From Jannaschia formosa (GTDB lineage Bacteria; Pseudomonadota; Alphaproteobacteria; Rhodobacterales; Rhodobacteraceae), in contig NZ_QPLJ01000001.1 of NCBI RefSeq assembly GCF_003340555.1, positions 1 through 64,000 on the forward strand: a stretch of DNA of 64,000 nt, given 5' to 3'. The position numbers and the translations under genes are program-made. This document shows positions 49,243-61,580 of this stretch, in pieces. The stretch's first letter is position 1. Each line of letters starts with the position of its first letter. The notes under the pieces are model-generated. The model made no database searches. It was not told the DNA's origin and saw nothing but the letters and a program-made list of their open reading frames with translations.

Positions 49243-50394
49243 ATGGATCTCGACGTCACCCATCCCGCACTCTCCGACCTGCGCCGCACCGCCAGGTCGC
49301 GGATGCCCCATTTCGCCTTCGAATATCTCGACAGCGGCACCGGCACGGAGAAGGGCGTCACCCATAACCGCGCCCGCCTCGACGAGGTTCGCTTCATGCC
49401 CGCGATCCTGCGCGGGGAGTTCACGCCCAGCCTGACCCGCAGCACGCTCGGCGTCGAGCATGCCCTGCCCTTCGGCATCGCGCCCGTCGGCATGGCAGGG
49501 CTGCTCTGGCCCGATGCGGAGCGCATCCTGGCCCGCGCCGCCGCCGACCACCGCATCCCATACGGCCAGTCCACCGTCGCCGCGGCCACGCCCGAGGATA
49601 CCGGCCCGCTCGCCGGCGAAATGGGCTGGTTCCAGCACTATCCCGTCCGCGATCCGGAGATCCGCCGGGACATGCTGCGCCGGATCGAAGCCTCGGGCTG
49701 GCGCGTGCTAGTCGTGACCGTGGACGTCCCGGGCGAGAGCCGGCGGGAGCGTCAGCGCCGCGCCCATGTCTCGATGCCGCCGGTGATGACCCCGAAGATC
49801 GTCGCCTCGATCATGGCCCGCCCGGCCTGGGCGATGGGGGTGCTGAAGCACGGCCAGCCGACGATGAAGTTCCCCAACAGCTACGGCCCGCAGGCGAAGG
49901 GCAAGGACGCCTTCGTTCATGCCGGGCGCCTGATCCGGGGATTCCCGGACGATGGCTACATCCGCGCGCTGCGCGAGGAATGGAAGGGTCCGCTGGTCGT
50001 GAAGGGCGTGGCCGATCCTGCCGACGCCGCGCGGCTGATCGAGATGGGGGTCGATGCGATCTGGGTCTCCAACCATTCCGGCCGTCAGTTCGAGGGCGGC
50101 CCCGCGGCCATCGACTGCCTGCCCCCGGTGATCGAGGCTGTGGGCGGGCGCGTGCCGGTCTATTTCTGCTCGGGCGTGCAGGGCGGGCTCGACATCCTGC
50201 GGGCGCTGGCGCTCGGGGCGGAGTTCGTCTTCCTCGGGAAAGCCTGGTACTTCGCGCTGGCGGCCTTCGGGCGGCGGGGTGTCGATCACCTGGTGCACAT
50301 GCTGAAATCCGACATGGTGTCGAACATGACCCAGATCGGCGCGGCCTCGCTGGACGACCTTCCGGGGCGCCTCATCCCCGCGCAGCGGGGCTGA
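49243..50394 (+). CDS. FMN-dependent alpha-hydroxyacid dehydrogenase (LldD-like), altered phosphate loop
   Basis: 383 residues. Active-site positions of L-lactate/glycolate oxidising enzymes are kept: FEYLDSGTG, IAPVGMAGLLWP, GWFQHYPVRD (Tyr), VVTVDVPGESRR (Asp), VVKGV (Lys) and the catalytic His-Arg pair in WVSNHSGRQ. The FMN-phosphate loop, usually DGGIRRG, reads FCSGVQGG, so the conserved Asp and Arg are missing, and the following GR is GK. It could bind FMN differently or have another role. Start ATG 49243. Standalone gene; the 115 bp upstream is AT-rich and promoter-like. Confidence 0.83.
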   Translation: MDLDVTHPALSDLRRTARSRMPHFAFEYLDSGTGTEKGVTHNRARLDEVRFMPAILRGEFTPSLTRSTLGVEHALPFGIAPVGMAGLLWPDAERILARAAADHRIPYGQSTVAAATPEDTGPLAGEMGWFQHYPVRDPEIRRDMLRRIEASGWRVLVVTVDVPGESRRERQRRAHVSMPPVMTPKIVASIMARPAWAMGVLKHGQPTMKFPNSYGPQAKGKDAFVHAGRLIRGFPDDGYIRALREEWKGPLVVKGVADPADAARLIEMGVDAIWVSNHSGRQFEGGPAAIDCLPPVIEAVGGRVPVYFCSGVQGGLDILRALALGAEFVFLGKAWYFALAAFGRRGVDHLVHMLKSDMVSNMTQIGAASLDDLPGRLIPAQRG

Positions 50395-50402
50395 CCGGCC
50401 CG

Positions 50403-51095
50403 CTACCGCCCTGCCCGGTTGGACTGCGCGGCGAGGAAGGCACGAAGGGCCTCGATCCGGGACCGGATCTCCGGCCCGAGCTCCTCCGGCGTCGTGGCCT
50501 GCCGGTCCCAGCGGGCGGACACGGCGATCCGATCGTCGTAGGCGAGGGCCGGCATCTCGCAGCCCGCGTCGTCGCAATAGACGACAAGGGGGAAGTCCGG
50601 GCCATAGGGCGAGGCCAGTTGGCAGCTCTCTACCGCCGGGCCGCTCACGCAAAGGAAGTCCGGCCCGGTGACCGGCTCGGCCCCGGCCAGCGCCGCCCGG
50701 TGTGGAGCGGCGATGCGCTCTGTCAGGGCGGCAAGGTCGTCATGGGCCGAAAGGCGCAGCGCCCCAAGGTCGAGCGGCAGGAGCGCGGGGTCAAAGGCCA
50801 CCTCGGACACGATCGGGATCGGGTTCCCCGGCCCGTCCCGCCGCACGCCCTGGATCGCCTGGCAGACCGTGGCATCCGTCCGCAGGATCGGCGCGCCCTC
50901 CGCGTCGATGCCCCGCAGCACGGTGCCCCCCGGGCGCAGCATGCCGTCGCGGTCGAGGAGCCCGAATTCGACGAAGCGGTAGAAGCCGGGGCACTCCTCG
51001 GCCTGGGCGGGAGCAGCGGCGAGGAGGGACAGAAGGCACAGGACGGCGGCGGCGACCCGATGCGCCAAGGGCCCGCTCTGCCCGCCTGCCGTCAC
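50403..51095 (-). CDS. exported protein of unknown function
   Basis: 230 residues from GTG 51095. Signal peptide (about residues 10-32, HRVAAAVLCLLSLLAAAPAQAEE). The mature part has several Cys (GFYRF preceded by ECP, ATVCQAIQG, DFLCVSGPAVESCQLAS, YCDDAGCEMP), likely disulfides in the periplasm. FVEFGLLDRDG suggests a beta-rich fold. No family recognised. It follows glpK on the same strand by 100 bp and is convergent with the LldD-like gene. Confidence 0.72.
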   Translation of the reverse strand: MTAGGQSGPLAHRVAAAVLCLLSLLAAAPAQAEECPGFYRFVEFGLLDRDGMLRPGGTVLRGIDAEGAPILRTDATVCQAIQGVRRDGPGNPIPIVSEVAFDPALLPLDLGALRLSAHDDLAALTERIAAPHRAALAGAEPVTGPDFLCVSGPAVESCQLASPYGPDFPLVVYCDDAGCEMPALAYDDRIAVSARWDRQATTPEELGPEIRSRIEALRAFLAAQSNRAGR

Positions 51096-51195
51096 CGGGG
51101 AGGACTCGGGCGAAGCGGTGTCCCGCCCAGCCCGACGCCCCGCATCACCGCGCCGGAGCCCACTCCCTCGCCTCGGCCCGGATATATGCGATGCA

Positions 51196-52680
<1,485 letters not shown>

Positions 52681-52743
52681 GCGGGCCTCCCTAGTCTCAG
52701 GACGGTTTGGCCGATGGCGTCCCCTGGGGCAAGGGAGCCCGCC

Positions 52744-53123
52744 TCAGGAGATCAGGCCGTCGACGCAATCGAAGGGCAGGCCGTCGGCCGGGCGGACGCG
52801 CTGCACCTGCCCCGATCCGTCGGCCCGCACGAAGAGCCCGCCGTCTTCCTCGAAGGCGGTCCAGCAATGTTCGACCTCGGGCTCGTCCTCGTAACGGAAG
52901 CAGAGCTGGTCCTTACGGATCGTCAGCTTTCCGTTCACGCAATAGCCGCCCGCGGGCTGCCAGAAGCTGCGGGTGCGGGACGGGAAGTATTCGATGCCGA
53001 CCGGATAGTCGCCCGGGACGGTGGTGAAGGCCGCGGTCGTGCCGACCAGCCGGTCGAGCAGCTGGTCGGGCGTCAGCGGCACCTCCTCGGCGGCGGCGGG
53101 GAAGGCGAACAGGAGCGCGAGGA

Positions 53124-53136
<13 letters not shown>
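52744..53136 (-). CDS. exported protein of unknown function
   Basis: 130 residues. Signal peptide (1 to about 18, MRPLILALLFAFPAAAEE). Mature region has LTPDQLLDRLVGTTAAFTTV, SFWQPAGGYCVNGKLTIRKDQLCFRYEDEPEVEHCWTAF and a C-terminal Cys, suggesting two disulfides. GKLTIRKDQLCFRYED is the sort of beta-sandwich seen in small periplasmic proteins of Rhodobacteraceae. It starts within the end of the FG-GAP gene (13-nt overlap), so they are probably one operon. Confidence 0.75.
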
Positions 53137-54331
<1,195 letters not shown>

Positions 54332-54472
54332 CTAGCCTTGCGGTGGCCCGGGCGCAACAATCGGCGTGGAGTTCGCTCCTCCCCCGCCCGTGCGACAGGC
54401 GCCCCCGGCCCGCCTGCGCTAGGCTTTCGCCCGCAGGCACCCGGCAGAGGCGCCGAAACGAGCAGACGAGTC

Positions 54473-54970
54473 ATGGCCCGCCTTTCCCTCCTCCTGACGC
54501 TGCCCGTCCTCTGGGGCTGCGCGCCGGCGCCGGCCGGGGACGTGACCCGCGCCTCCGGCCTGCCCGCCCCGGCGATTTCCACCTGCCAGGCCGAGGGCAT
54601 TACCCCCGCCGTGCTCGAGACGGTGACCGAGCAGGCCGTCGAGGTCCCGGCCATGACCGCGCCCGACGGCACGGTGCTGCGTCCCGCCCAGTTCCGCAGC
54701 GTGACCTCCACCCGCATCGTGACGCCGCGAGAGATCACCCGCTTCGAGACCCCCTGCGCGTTGCAGCGCCGCGACCCGGACTTCGTCATGCAGGTCCAGC
54801 GCGCGCTGCAGGTGCGCGGGCTCTATGACGGCCCGGTCAGCGGCGACTACGACCGCGCGACGCAAGCCGCGGTCGCGGCCTTCCAGGCCGAGGAGGCGCT
54901 CGAAAGCGCGGAGCTTTCGACCGCGTCGGCCCAAAGGCTCGGGCTGGTCGTGCTGGGACGCGACGCCTGA
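54473..54970 (+). CDS. peptidoglycan-binding-domain lipoprotein
   Basis: 165 residues. Lipobox LWGC at the signal peptide end. Mature N-terminal part has paired Cys (STCQAEG and FETPCALQR). The C-terminal domain is PG_binding_1: VMQVQRALQVRGLYDGPVSGDYDRATQAAVAAFQAE. Probably anchored in the outer membrane and bound to peptidoglycan. The TGATG overlap couples it to the DUF1624 membrane gene. Confidence 0.85.
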   Translation: MARLSLLLTLPVLWGCAPAPAGDVTRASGLPAPAISTCQAEGITPAVLETVTEQAVEVPAMTAPDGTVLRPAQFRSVTSTRIVTPREITRFETPCALQRRDPDFVMQVQRALQVRGLYDGPVSGDYDRATQAAVAAFQAEEALESAELSTASAQRLGLVVLGRDA

Positions 54971-55695
54971 TGCTGCTGCCGGGGCGGGTGCCCCTGCTCG
55001 ACTGGGCGCGCGGGCTGGCGCTGGCCAACATGGTCGCGTTCCACTTCCTGTTCGACCTCAGGATGCTGGGCGTCCCGCCCGCCTGGATGAGCTACGGGCT
55101 GCTCTTCGAAGCCTGGGCCAAGGGCATCGCGGGCAGCTTCCTGTTCCTTGCGGGCGTGGGCCTCTGGCTTGCACATGGGACGGGGATACGCTGGCGCGGG
55201 TTCCTCAGGCGCCTCGGCATCCTCGTCGCGGCGGCGGCGGCGGTCTCGGTCGGAACCTTCGTCGCCGTGCCCGAGGCCTGGGTGCGGTTCGGCATCCTCC
55301 ATTCGATCGCCGCCTGCTCGGTCCTGAGCCTCGCCGCGCTGCGCCTGCCCTGGTGGGTGACGGTTGCTCTGGCGGCGGCGATCCTGGTCTGGGGACCAGG
55401 CCTCGCCTTTCCCGCCTTCGACGGCGCGGCTTGGGTCTGGACGGGGCTCGGCCGGGTCTACCCGCCGATGATCGACTACGAACCCGTCGTGCCGTGGCTC
55501 GCGCCGATGCTGCTCGGAGTGGCGGCCGGACGGCTCGGATCCGAGCAGGACATCTGGCCGCGCCTCGCGCCGCTGCGGGCGGGGCGCGCGGGCGATGCGC
55601 TCGCCTGGGCCGGACGGCATTCGCTGGCGATCTACCTGATCCACCAGCCCGTGCTGATAGGCGGGATCCTTGGCTGGCTCTGGCTGACGCGCTGA
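54970..55695 (+). CDS. DUF1624 heparan-alpha-glucosaminide acetyltransferase-like membrane protein
   Basis: 241 residues with about seven transmembrane segments. The N-terminal LLDWARGLALANMVAFHFLFDLRMLG is the DUF1624/HGSNAT signature with the conserved Asp-x-x-Arg-Gly, followed by GSFLFLAGVGLWLAHGTG, FGILHSIAACSVLSLA, and a C-terminal WAGRHSLAIYLIHQP typical of acyltransferase-3-like proteins. Human HGSNAT transfers acetyl across a membrane. The bacterial substrate is unknown, but it could modify a periplasmic glycan. Overlaps the lipoprotein stop by 1 nt. Confidence 0.85.
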   Translation: MLLPGRVPLLDWARGLALANMVAFHFLFDLRMLGVPPAWMSYGLLFEAWAKGIAGSFLFLAGVGLWLAHGTGIRWRGFLRRLGILVAAAAAVSVGTFVAVPEAWVRFGILHSIAACSVLSLAALRLPWWVTVALAAAILVWGPGLAFPAFDGAAWVWTGLGRVYPPMIDYEPVVPWLAPMLLGVAAGRLGSEQDIWPRLAPLRAGRAGDALAWAGRHSLAIYLIHQPVLIGGILGWLWLTR

Positions 55696-55699
55696 TCGA

Positions 55700-55880
55700 T
55701 CAGAGCTTCATTCGGAAAAAGACCACGCGCGCCCTTTCCTCGAACCCGCTTGCGGCGTGGAAGGCCTGGCTCCCGACATTCTTGAGCGCCGTATCGGAGG
55801 CTTCGTCCTGGTCGAGGAACACGCAGAACGCGCGCCCGACCTGGGCGAGCAGCGGTCGTGTGCCTCGTCGGTATGCTCGC
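55700..55880 (-). pseudogene. GNAT (aminoglycoside 6'-acetyltransferase-like) relic
   Basis: The minus-strand frame ending at 55700 gives TRPLLAQVGRAFCVFLDQDEASDTALKNVGSQAFHAASGFEERARVVFFRMKL. This matches the C-terminus of GNAT enzymes of the AAC(6') kind (LLxxVExxARxxGCxExASDxLxxN...GFEExxRVVxFRK). The upstream two thirds are not found. Either an old relic or a gene cut by rearrangement. Confidence 0.6.
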
Positions 55881-56029
55881 CGATCGCCGTGTCCGGCCAG
55901 AGCCGCGCCCGCAGCGCGCCCAAGGGTCAAGATCGTCCGGCGTTGCACTCCATGTCGGCATGGGCCGAGCCTGCGCGGCTTCCGGGTCGCGGGCAAGGCG
56001 GCACCGCCCCGGGAAAGGCGGCAACGAAA

Positions 56030-56053
56030 AAGGGCGCCCCGCGGGGCGCCCTT
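56030..56053 (-). terminator. rho-independent terminator of degP
   Basis: AAGGGCGCCCC (56030-56040) pairs with GGGGCGCCCTT (56043-56053), a perfect 11-bp stem with a GC loop. Read on the minus strand it is followed by TTTCGTTGCC. It lies 22 bp after the degP stop. Confidence 0.85.
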
Positions 56054-56074
56054 CCTCTCAGGCCATCGGCCCGA

Positions 56075-57538
<1,464 letters not shown>

Positions 57539-57712
57539 GGTGCTCCCTCCTCAGATGTCCGGTCTCGTCCGGGGCTCCGGTGGCCGGTGCGTGGCATATC
57601 CGCACCATGTCAGCAGGATACAACGGAACGCGGCATCACATGGGCGTGACACCGGTCTTGTGGCGCAACGTAAGGCACGGCCGACGCGACGCCAAGGCCC
57701 GCGTCAACGAAA

Positions 57713-57736
57713 ACGGCCGCCCTGAAGGGCGGCCGT
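57713..57736 (-). terminator. rho-independent terminator after hflC
   Basis: ACGGCCGCCCT (57713-57723) pairs with AGGGCGGCCGT (57726-57736), a perfect 11-bp stem. On the minus strand it is followed by TTTCGTTGAC. It separates hflKC from degP. Confidence 0.85.
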
Positions 57737-57760
57737 ATCGGGACCGGGTCGAGAGCGGGA

Positions 57761-58870
57761 TCAGTTCTCGATCGGCACGATCACGGTGGCCGCGCCGCCG
57801 TCTTCCCCGGCATCGGCAACATCGGCCTCGGCGCCCACGGGCGCCTCCGGCTCGGTCTGGGCGTCCTGCTGCGGAACCTCCGGCGCGTCCGGCTGGGCCC
57901 CGGCATCCTGCTGGCTGCCCTGCTGTCCTTCGGGAGATGTCTCCGACCCCGGCTCGGGCACGACCTGGATCGCCGGCGCCCGGACGACGCCGCCATCGCC
58001 CGCGCCGATGTCGTCGGTCTTCAGGTAGTTGAAGAAGTCCGAGTCAGGCGACAGCACCAGCGTCGAGTTCGAGCCCTGGAGCGCACGGGTATAGGCCGTG
58101 AGCGAGCGGTAGAACTCGAAGAACTCCGGGTCGGCCGAGAAGGCCTGCGCGAAGATGGCGTTCCGCGCCGCATCGGCCTCGCCTCGGGTGATCTCGGCGT
58201 CGCGCCGCGCGTCCGAGGTCAGTTCGACCACGGTCCGGTCGGCCTGGGCGCGGATGCGCTGCGCGGCTTCCTCGCCGCGCGCGACCTCGTCCGCGGCCTC
58301 GCGCTCCCGCTCCGCCCGCATCCGGGCGAAGGTGGCTTCCAGGTTCTGCGGCGGCAGGTCGGTGCGCTTGAGGCGCACGTCGATGATCTGCAACCCCAGC
58401 GCCAGCGCGTCGGCGCGGGCCCCGGTGGCGATGCGCAGCATCAGCGCCGCGCGATCCTCGGAGAGGATGTCGTCGGACGAGACCGAACCCAGCACCTCGC
58501 GCAACTCGGCTCTCAGGATCGAGTCGATCAGGTTCTCGGCCCGTGCGATGCCGCCGACGCCGACCGATTCCCGGAACCGCACGACGTCCGCGATGCGGTA
58601 GCGTGCGAAGGCGTCGACCACGAGACGGCGGTCGTCCGCGGGCGTCACCTCGAGCGGCTGCACGTCGCGCGACAGGATCCGGTCGTCGTAGTAGACCACG
58701 TCCTGGACGAGCGGCAGCTTGAAGGCGAGCCCCGGATTTTCCTTGACCGAAACGACGCGGCCGAATTGCAGCACCAGGGCCTTCTGACGCTCGTCGACCA
58801 CGAAGATCGACGAGACCAGAAGGACGAGTGCGACCGCCGCGATGGGCAGAAGGTAGACGGAACGCTTCAT
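57761..58870 (-). CDS. hflC: HflC, membrane-protease modulator
   Basis: 369 residues. An N-terminal transmembrane segment (YLLPIAAVALVLLVSSIFVV) and the SPFH/band-7 domain (VDERQKALVLQFGRVV, GLAFKLPLVQDVVYYDDRIL, VDAFARYRIADVVRFRESVG), then a coiled coil (RAEREREAADEVARGEEAAQRIRAQADR). It complexes with HflK to control FtsH. The C-terminus carries an extra tail of about 75 residues rich in Pro, Gln, Glu and Ala after LKTDDIGAGD, absent from E. coli HflC (334 residues). Start overlaps the HflK stop by 1 nt. Confidence 0.92.
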   Translation of the reverse strand: MKRSVYLLPIAAVALVLLVSSIFVVDERQKALVLQFGRVVSVKENPGLAFKLPLVQDVVYYDDRILSRDVQPLEVTPADDRRLVVDAFARYRIADVVRFRESVGVGGIARAENLIDSILRAELREVLGSVSSDDILSEDRAALMLRIATGARADALALGLQIIDVRLKRTDLPPQNLEATFARMRAEREREAADEVARGEEAAQRIRAQADRTVVELTSDARRDAEITRGEADAARNAIFAQAFSADPEFFEFYRSLTAYTRALQGSNSTLVLSPDSDFFNYLKTDDIGAGDGGVVRAPAIQVVPEPGSETSPEGQQGSQQDAGAQPDAPEVPQQDAQTEPEAPVGAEADVADAGEDGGAATVIVPIEN

Positions 58871-60057
58871 CAGTTGGTCCCCCCTTGGGTGTTCCGGCCG
58901 CCGCGAAGCTCGTTCAGGGGCAGGTAGGGAACGATTCCCTGGCCGCCCCCCTCGCCCGCGCCGCCGATGCCGCTGTCGACGATGATCTTGTCCACGTCGC
59001 CCAGCACCTGCTCCATCGTCTCGAGGTAGAGGCGCTTCCGCGTGACCTCGGGCGCGTTCGCATATTCCGCGAGGACGCTGGTGAAACGGGACGCCTCACC
59101 CTCGGCCTCGTTGACGACGCGGGCGCGGTAGCCTTCGGCCTCTTCCAGAAGCTGGGCAGCTTCACCGCGCGCGCCGGCGAGGACGCGGTTGGCATAGGCA
59201 TCCGCCTCGGACTGAAGCCGGTCGCGCTGCTGCGCGGCGGCCTGCACGTCCCGGAAGGCGTCGATCACCTGCTCGGGCGGGTCGGCACGGTCGAAGTTGA
59301 CGCGGATGATGTTGACGCCCGCGTCATAGCTGTCGAGCGTCGACTGGATCAGCTCGCGCAGCTCGTCGGCGATGATGCCGCGATCGCGGTTCAGGATCGG
59401 CGCCAGCTGCGATCGGGCCACGATCTCGCGCATCACGGATTCGGAGACGGCGCGGACCGACTGCTCGGGGTCGCGCAGGTTGAACAGGAATTCCGCCGGA
59501 TCGGCGATGTTCCAGACGACCTGGAACTCGATGTCGACGACGTTCTCGTCGCCGGTGAGCATCAGGCCCTGGCCGTCCCGGTTGTTGGTGTTGAGACCGA
59601 CATCGACGGTCCGCTCGGTCGCCACCGGGATGACCTCGGCCGTCACGACGGGCCAGGGCGCGAAGTTGAGGCCCGGCTGGCCGATGGAGCCCTGGAAATC
59701 GCCGAGGAACAGCTCGACCGAGCGTTCCTCCGGGCGCACCGTGTAGAAGGACTGATAGGCCCAGAAGCCGAGCACCGCGACGAGGATGATCCCGATCGTC
59801 GTCCGGTTGAACTCGAACCCCGGGCCACCGCCGCCGCCATTGGGACGCCGCGGCCCACCGCCGCGCCCGCCCATCAGCACGCGAAGCTGGTCCTGTCCCT
59901 TGCGGACCAGATCGTCGATCTCGGGTATGTTCGAACCCTCTCCGGGGCGCCGCCCGCCGTTGGGTCGCTGCGGTCCGCCGCGACCGGGCCCCTCACCGGA
60001 GCCGCGCCCGCCGCCGGAATTGCCACCGCCCCCCCAGGGGCCGCCATTTCCTGCCAT
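58870..60057 (-). CDS. hflK: HflK, membrane-protease modulator
   Basis: 395 residues. A Gly/Pro/Asn-rich cytoplasmic N-terminus (residues 1 to about 75), one transmembrane segment (TTIGIILVAVLGFWAYQSFY), the SPFH domain (TVRPEERSVELFLGDF, PGLNFAPWPVVTAEVIPVATERTVDVG) and a C-terminal coiled coil (QAAAQQRDRLQSEADAYANRVLAGARGEAAQLLEEAEGY). HflK-HflC forms a membrane cage around FtsH. Overlaps hflC by 1 nt. The N-terminal low-complexity stretch is normal for HflK. Confidence 0.94.
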   Translation of the reverse strand: MAGNGGPWGGGGNSGGGRGSGEGPGRGGPQRPNGGRRPGEGSNIPEIDDLVRKGQDQLRVLMGGRGGGPRRPNGGGGGPGFEFNRTTIGIILVAVLGFWAYQSFYTVRPEERSVELFLGDFQGSIGQPGLNFAPWPVVTAEVIPVATERTVDVGLNTNNRDGQGLMLTGDENVVDIEFQVVWNIADPAEFLFNLRDPEQSVRAVSESVMREIVARSQLAPILNRDRGIIADELRELIQSTLDSYDAGVNIIRVNFDRADPPEQVIDAFRDVQAAAQQRDRLQSEADAYANRVLAGARGEAAQLLEEAEGYRARVVNEAEGEASRFTSVLAEYANAPEVTRKRLYLETMEQVLGDVDKIIVDSGIGGAGEGGGQGIVPYLPLNELRGGRNTQGGTN

Positions 60058-60122
60058 CAGGACTGTCCCTTCCTCAAACTGTCTTCTCGTTGCGCTCTAG
60101 ATTGGCCCGCCCATGCGCCGGT

Positions 60123-61481
60123 TCAAGCAAGGACCCGCACGGGGTCCTTCAGGGTGACCATTTCCTCGGCCATGGCGGGATGCACCGCGCAAGTCCTGTC
60201 GAAGTCTGCCTTGGTGGCCCCCATCTTCAAGGCGACCGCGACGAATTGGATCATCTCGGCGGCCGAAGGACCGACGATATGGGCGCCGAGCACCTTGTCC
60301 GTCTCCTTCGAGACCAGCAGCTTGAACAGCACCCGCTCCTCCACGCCCGCGAAGGCCGACTGCATCGGGCGGAAGGCGGCGGCGTAGACAAGCGTCGGCT
60401 CCTGCGCCTCGGCCTGCTCTTCGGTCAGGCCGACCGAGCCCATCTCGGGCTGGGTGAAGGTGGCCGAGGGGATCAGGTCGTAGTCCATCTTCGTCTTCTC
60501 GCCCTTGAAGACGGTCCTGTTGAAGGCGATGGCCTCGCGGATGGCGACCGGGGTCAACTCCACACGGCCGATCACGTCGCCCAGCGCGTAGATCGAAGGC
60601 ACGGCGGTCTGGAAGTAGTCGTCGACCTCGATGGCGCCGCGGCGGTTGAGCTTGACTCCGACCTCCTCGAGGCCGAGCCCCTTCGTGTTGGGGCTGCGGC
60701 CCACGGCCCAGAGCAGCGAGTCGAACACCTCCTCGTGCCCGTTGGAGCCCTTGACCCAGATGCCGCCGTCGCGCTTCTCGATGGCAGTCGGTGCGCAGCC
60801 GGTATGGAGCGTCACGCCCCGCGCCTGCATGCAGTCGGCGATATGTCCGCGCGCCTCGTCGTCGAAGCCGCGCAGGATCTGGGCCTTGCGGATGAACATG
60901 CTGACATCGACGCCCAACCCGTTGAAGATGCCCGCGAACTCGCAGCCGATATAGCCCGCGCCGACGATCAGCATCTTCTTCGGCAACGCGCCGAGATGAA
61001 ACAGGTCGTCGGAGACGAGCCCCAGCTCCGCGTTCCTCATGTCGGGCCTGTTCGGATGCCCGCCGACGGCGACGAGGATGTGCTTGGCGGTCTTCGTCGT
61101 GCCGTCGGCCAACTCGACCGTATGCGGATCGGCGATCCGGGCGCGCTGCTTGAAGATCTCGACTCCGGCCTTCTCGACGTTCGTCTGATAGGCGTTCTCG
61201 AGCCGTTCCAACTCCGTATTCAGATGGGTCCTGAAGCGTTCCCAGTCGAAACCGCCGGTCTCGGCGCCCCAACCGTATCGCTGCGCGAGGTGGATCGCCT
61301 CGGGATACTCGGAGGCGTAGACCATCAGCTTCTTCGGCACGCAGCCGCGGATCACGCAGGTCCCGCCCATCCGGCTCTCCTCGGCGAGCGCGACCTTGTG
61401 ACCGTCCTGCGCCGTCAGCCGCGCCGCCCGCACGCCGCCGGAGCCGCCGCCGATGACGAAGAGGTCGTAGTCGAATTCCAT
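60123..61481 (-). CDS. gor: glutathione-disulfide reductase
   Basis: 452 residues from ATG 61481 (EFDYDLFVIGGGSGGVRAARL). Redox-active Cys42 and Cys47 (GGTCVIRGCVPKK), NAD(P)-binding motif IVGAGYIGCEFAGIF with Arg residues in FIRKAQILRGFDDE that favour NADPH, FAD motif IYALGDV, and C-terminal active-site base motif TCAVHPAMAEE (His-x-x-x-x-Glu-like). It regenerates glutathione. The neighbouring lytic transglycosylase and rpiA lie upstream on the same strand, an arrangement common in Rhodobacteraceae. Confidence 0.94.
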   Translation of the reverse strand: MEFDYDLFVIGGGSGGVRAARLTAQDGHKVALAEESRMGGTCVIRGCVPKKLMVYASEYPEAIHLAQRYGWGAETGGFDWERFRTHLNTELERLENAYQTNVEKAGVEIFKQRARIADPHTVELADGTTKTAKHILVAVGGHPNRPDMRNAELGLVSDDLFHLGALPKKMLIVGAGYIGCEFAGIFNGLGVDVSMFIRKAQILRGFDDEARGHIADCMQARGVTLHTGCAPTAIEKRDGGIWVKGSNGHEEVFDSLLWAVGRSPNTKGLGLEEVGVKLNRRGAIEVDDYFQTAVPSIYALGDVIGRVELTPVAIREAIAFNRTVFKGEKTKMDYDLIPSATFTQPEMGSVGLTEEQAEAQEPTLVYAAAFRPMQSAFAGVEERVLFKLLVSKETDKVLGAHIVGPSAAEMIQFVAVALKMGATKADFDRTCAVHPAMAEEMVTLKDPVRVLA

Positions 61482-61580
61482 GGGGCCCTCCCGCAAGCGT
61501 CGCTCGGACCTAGCCCGGGGGCGCCCGGCGCTCAAGCTGCGACTGGGGCGCGTTCACGAGATCGAAAGGCCGCCCGGACC

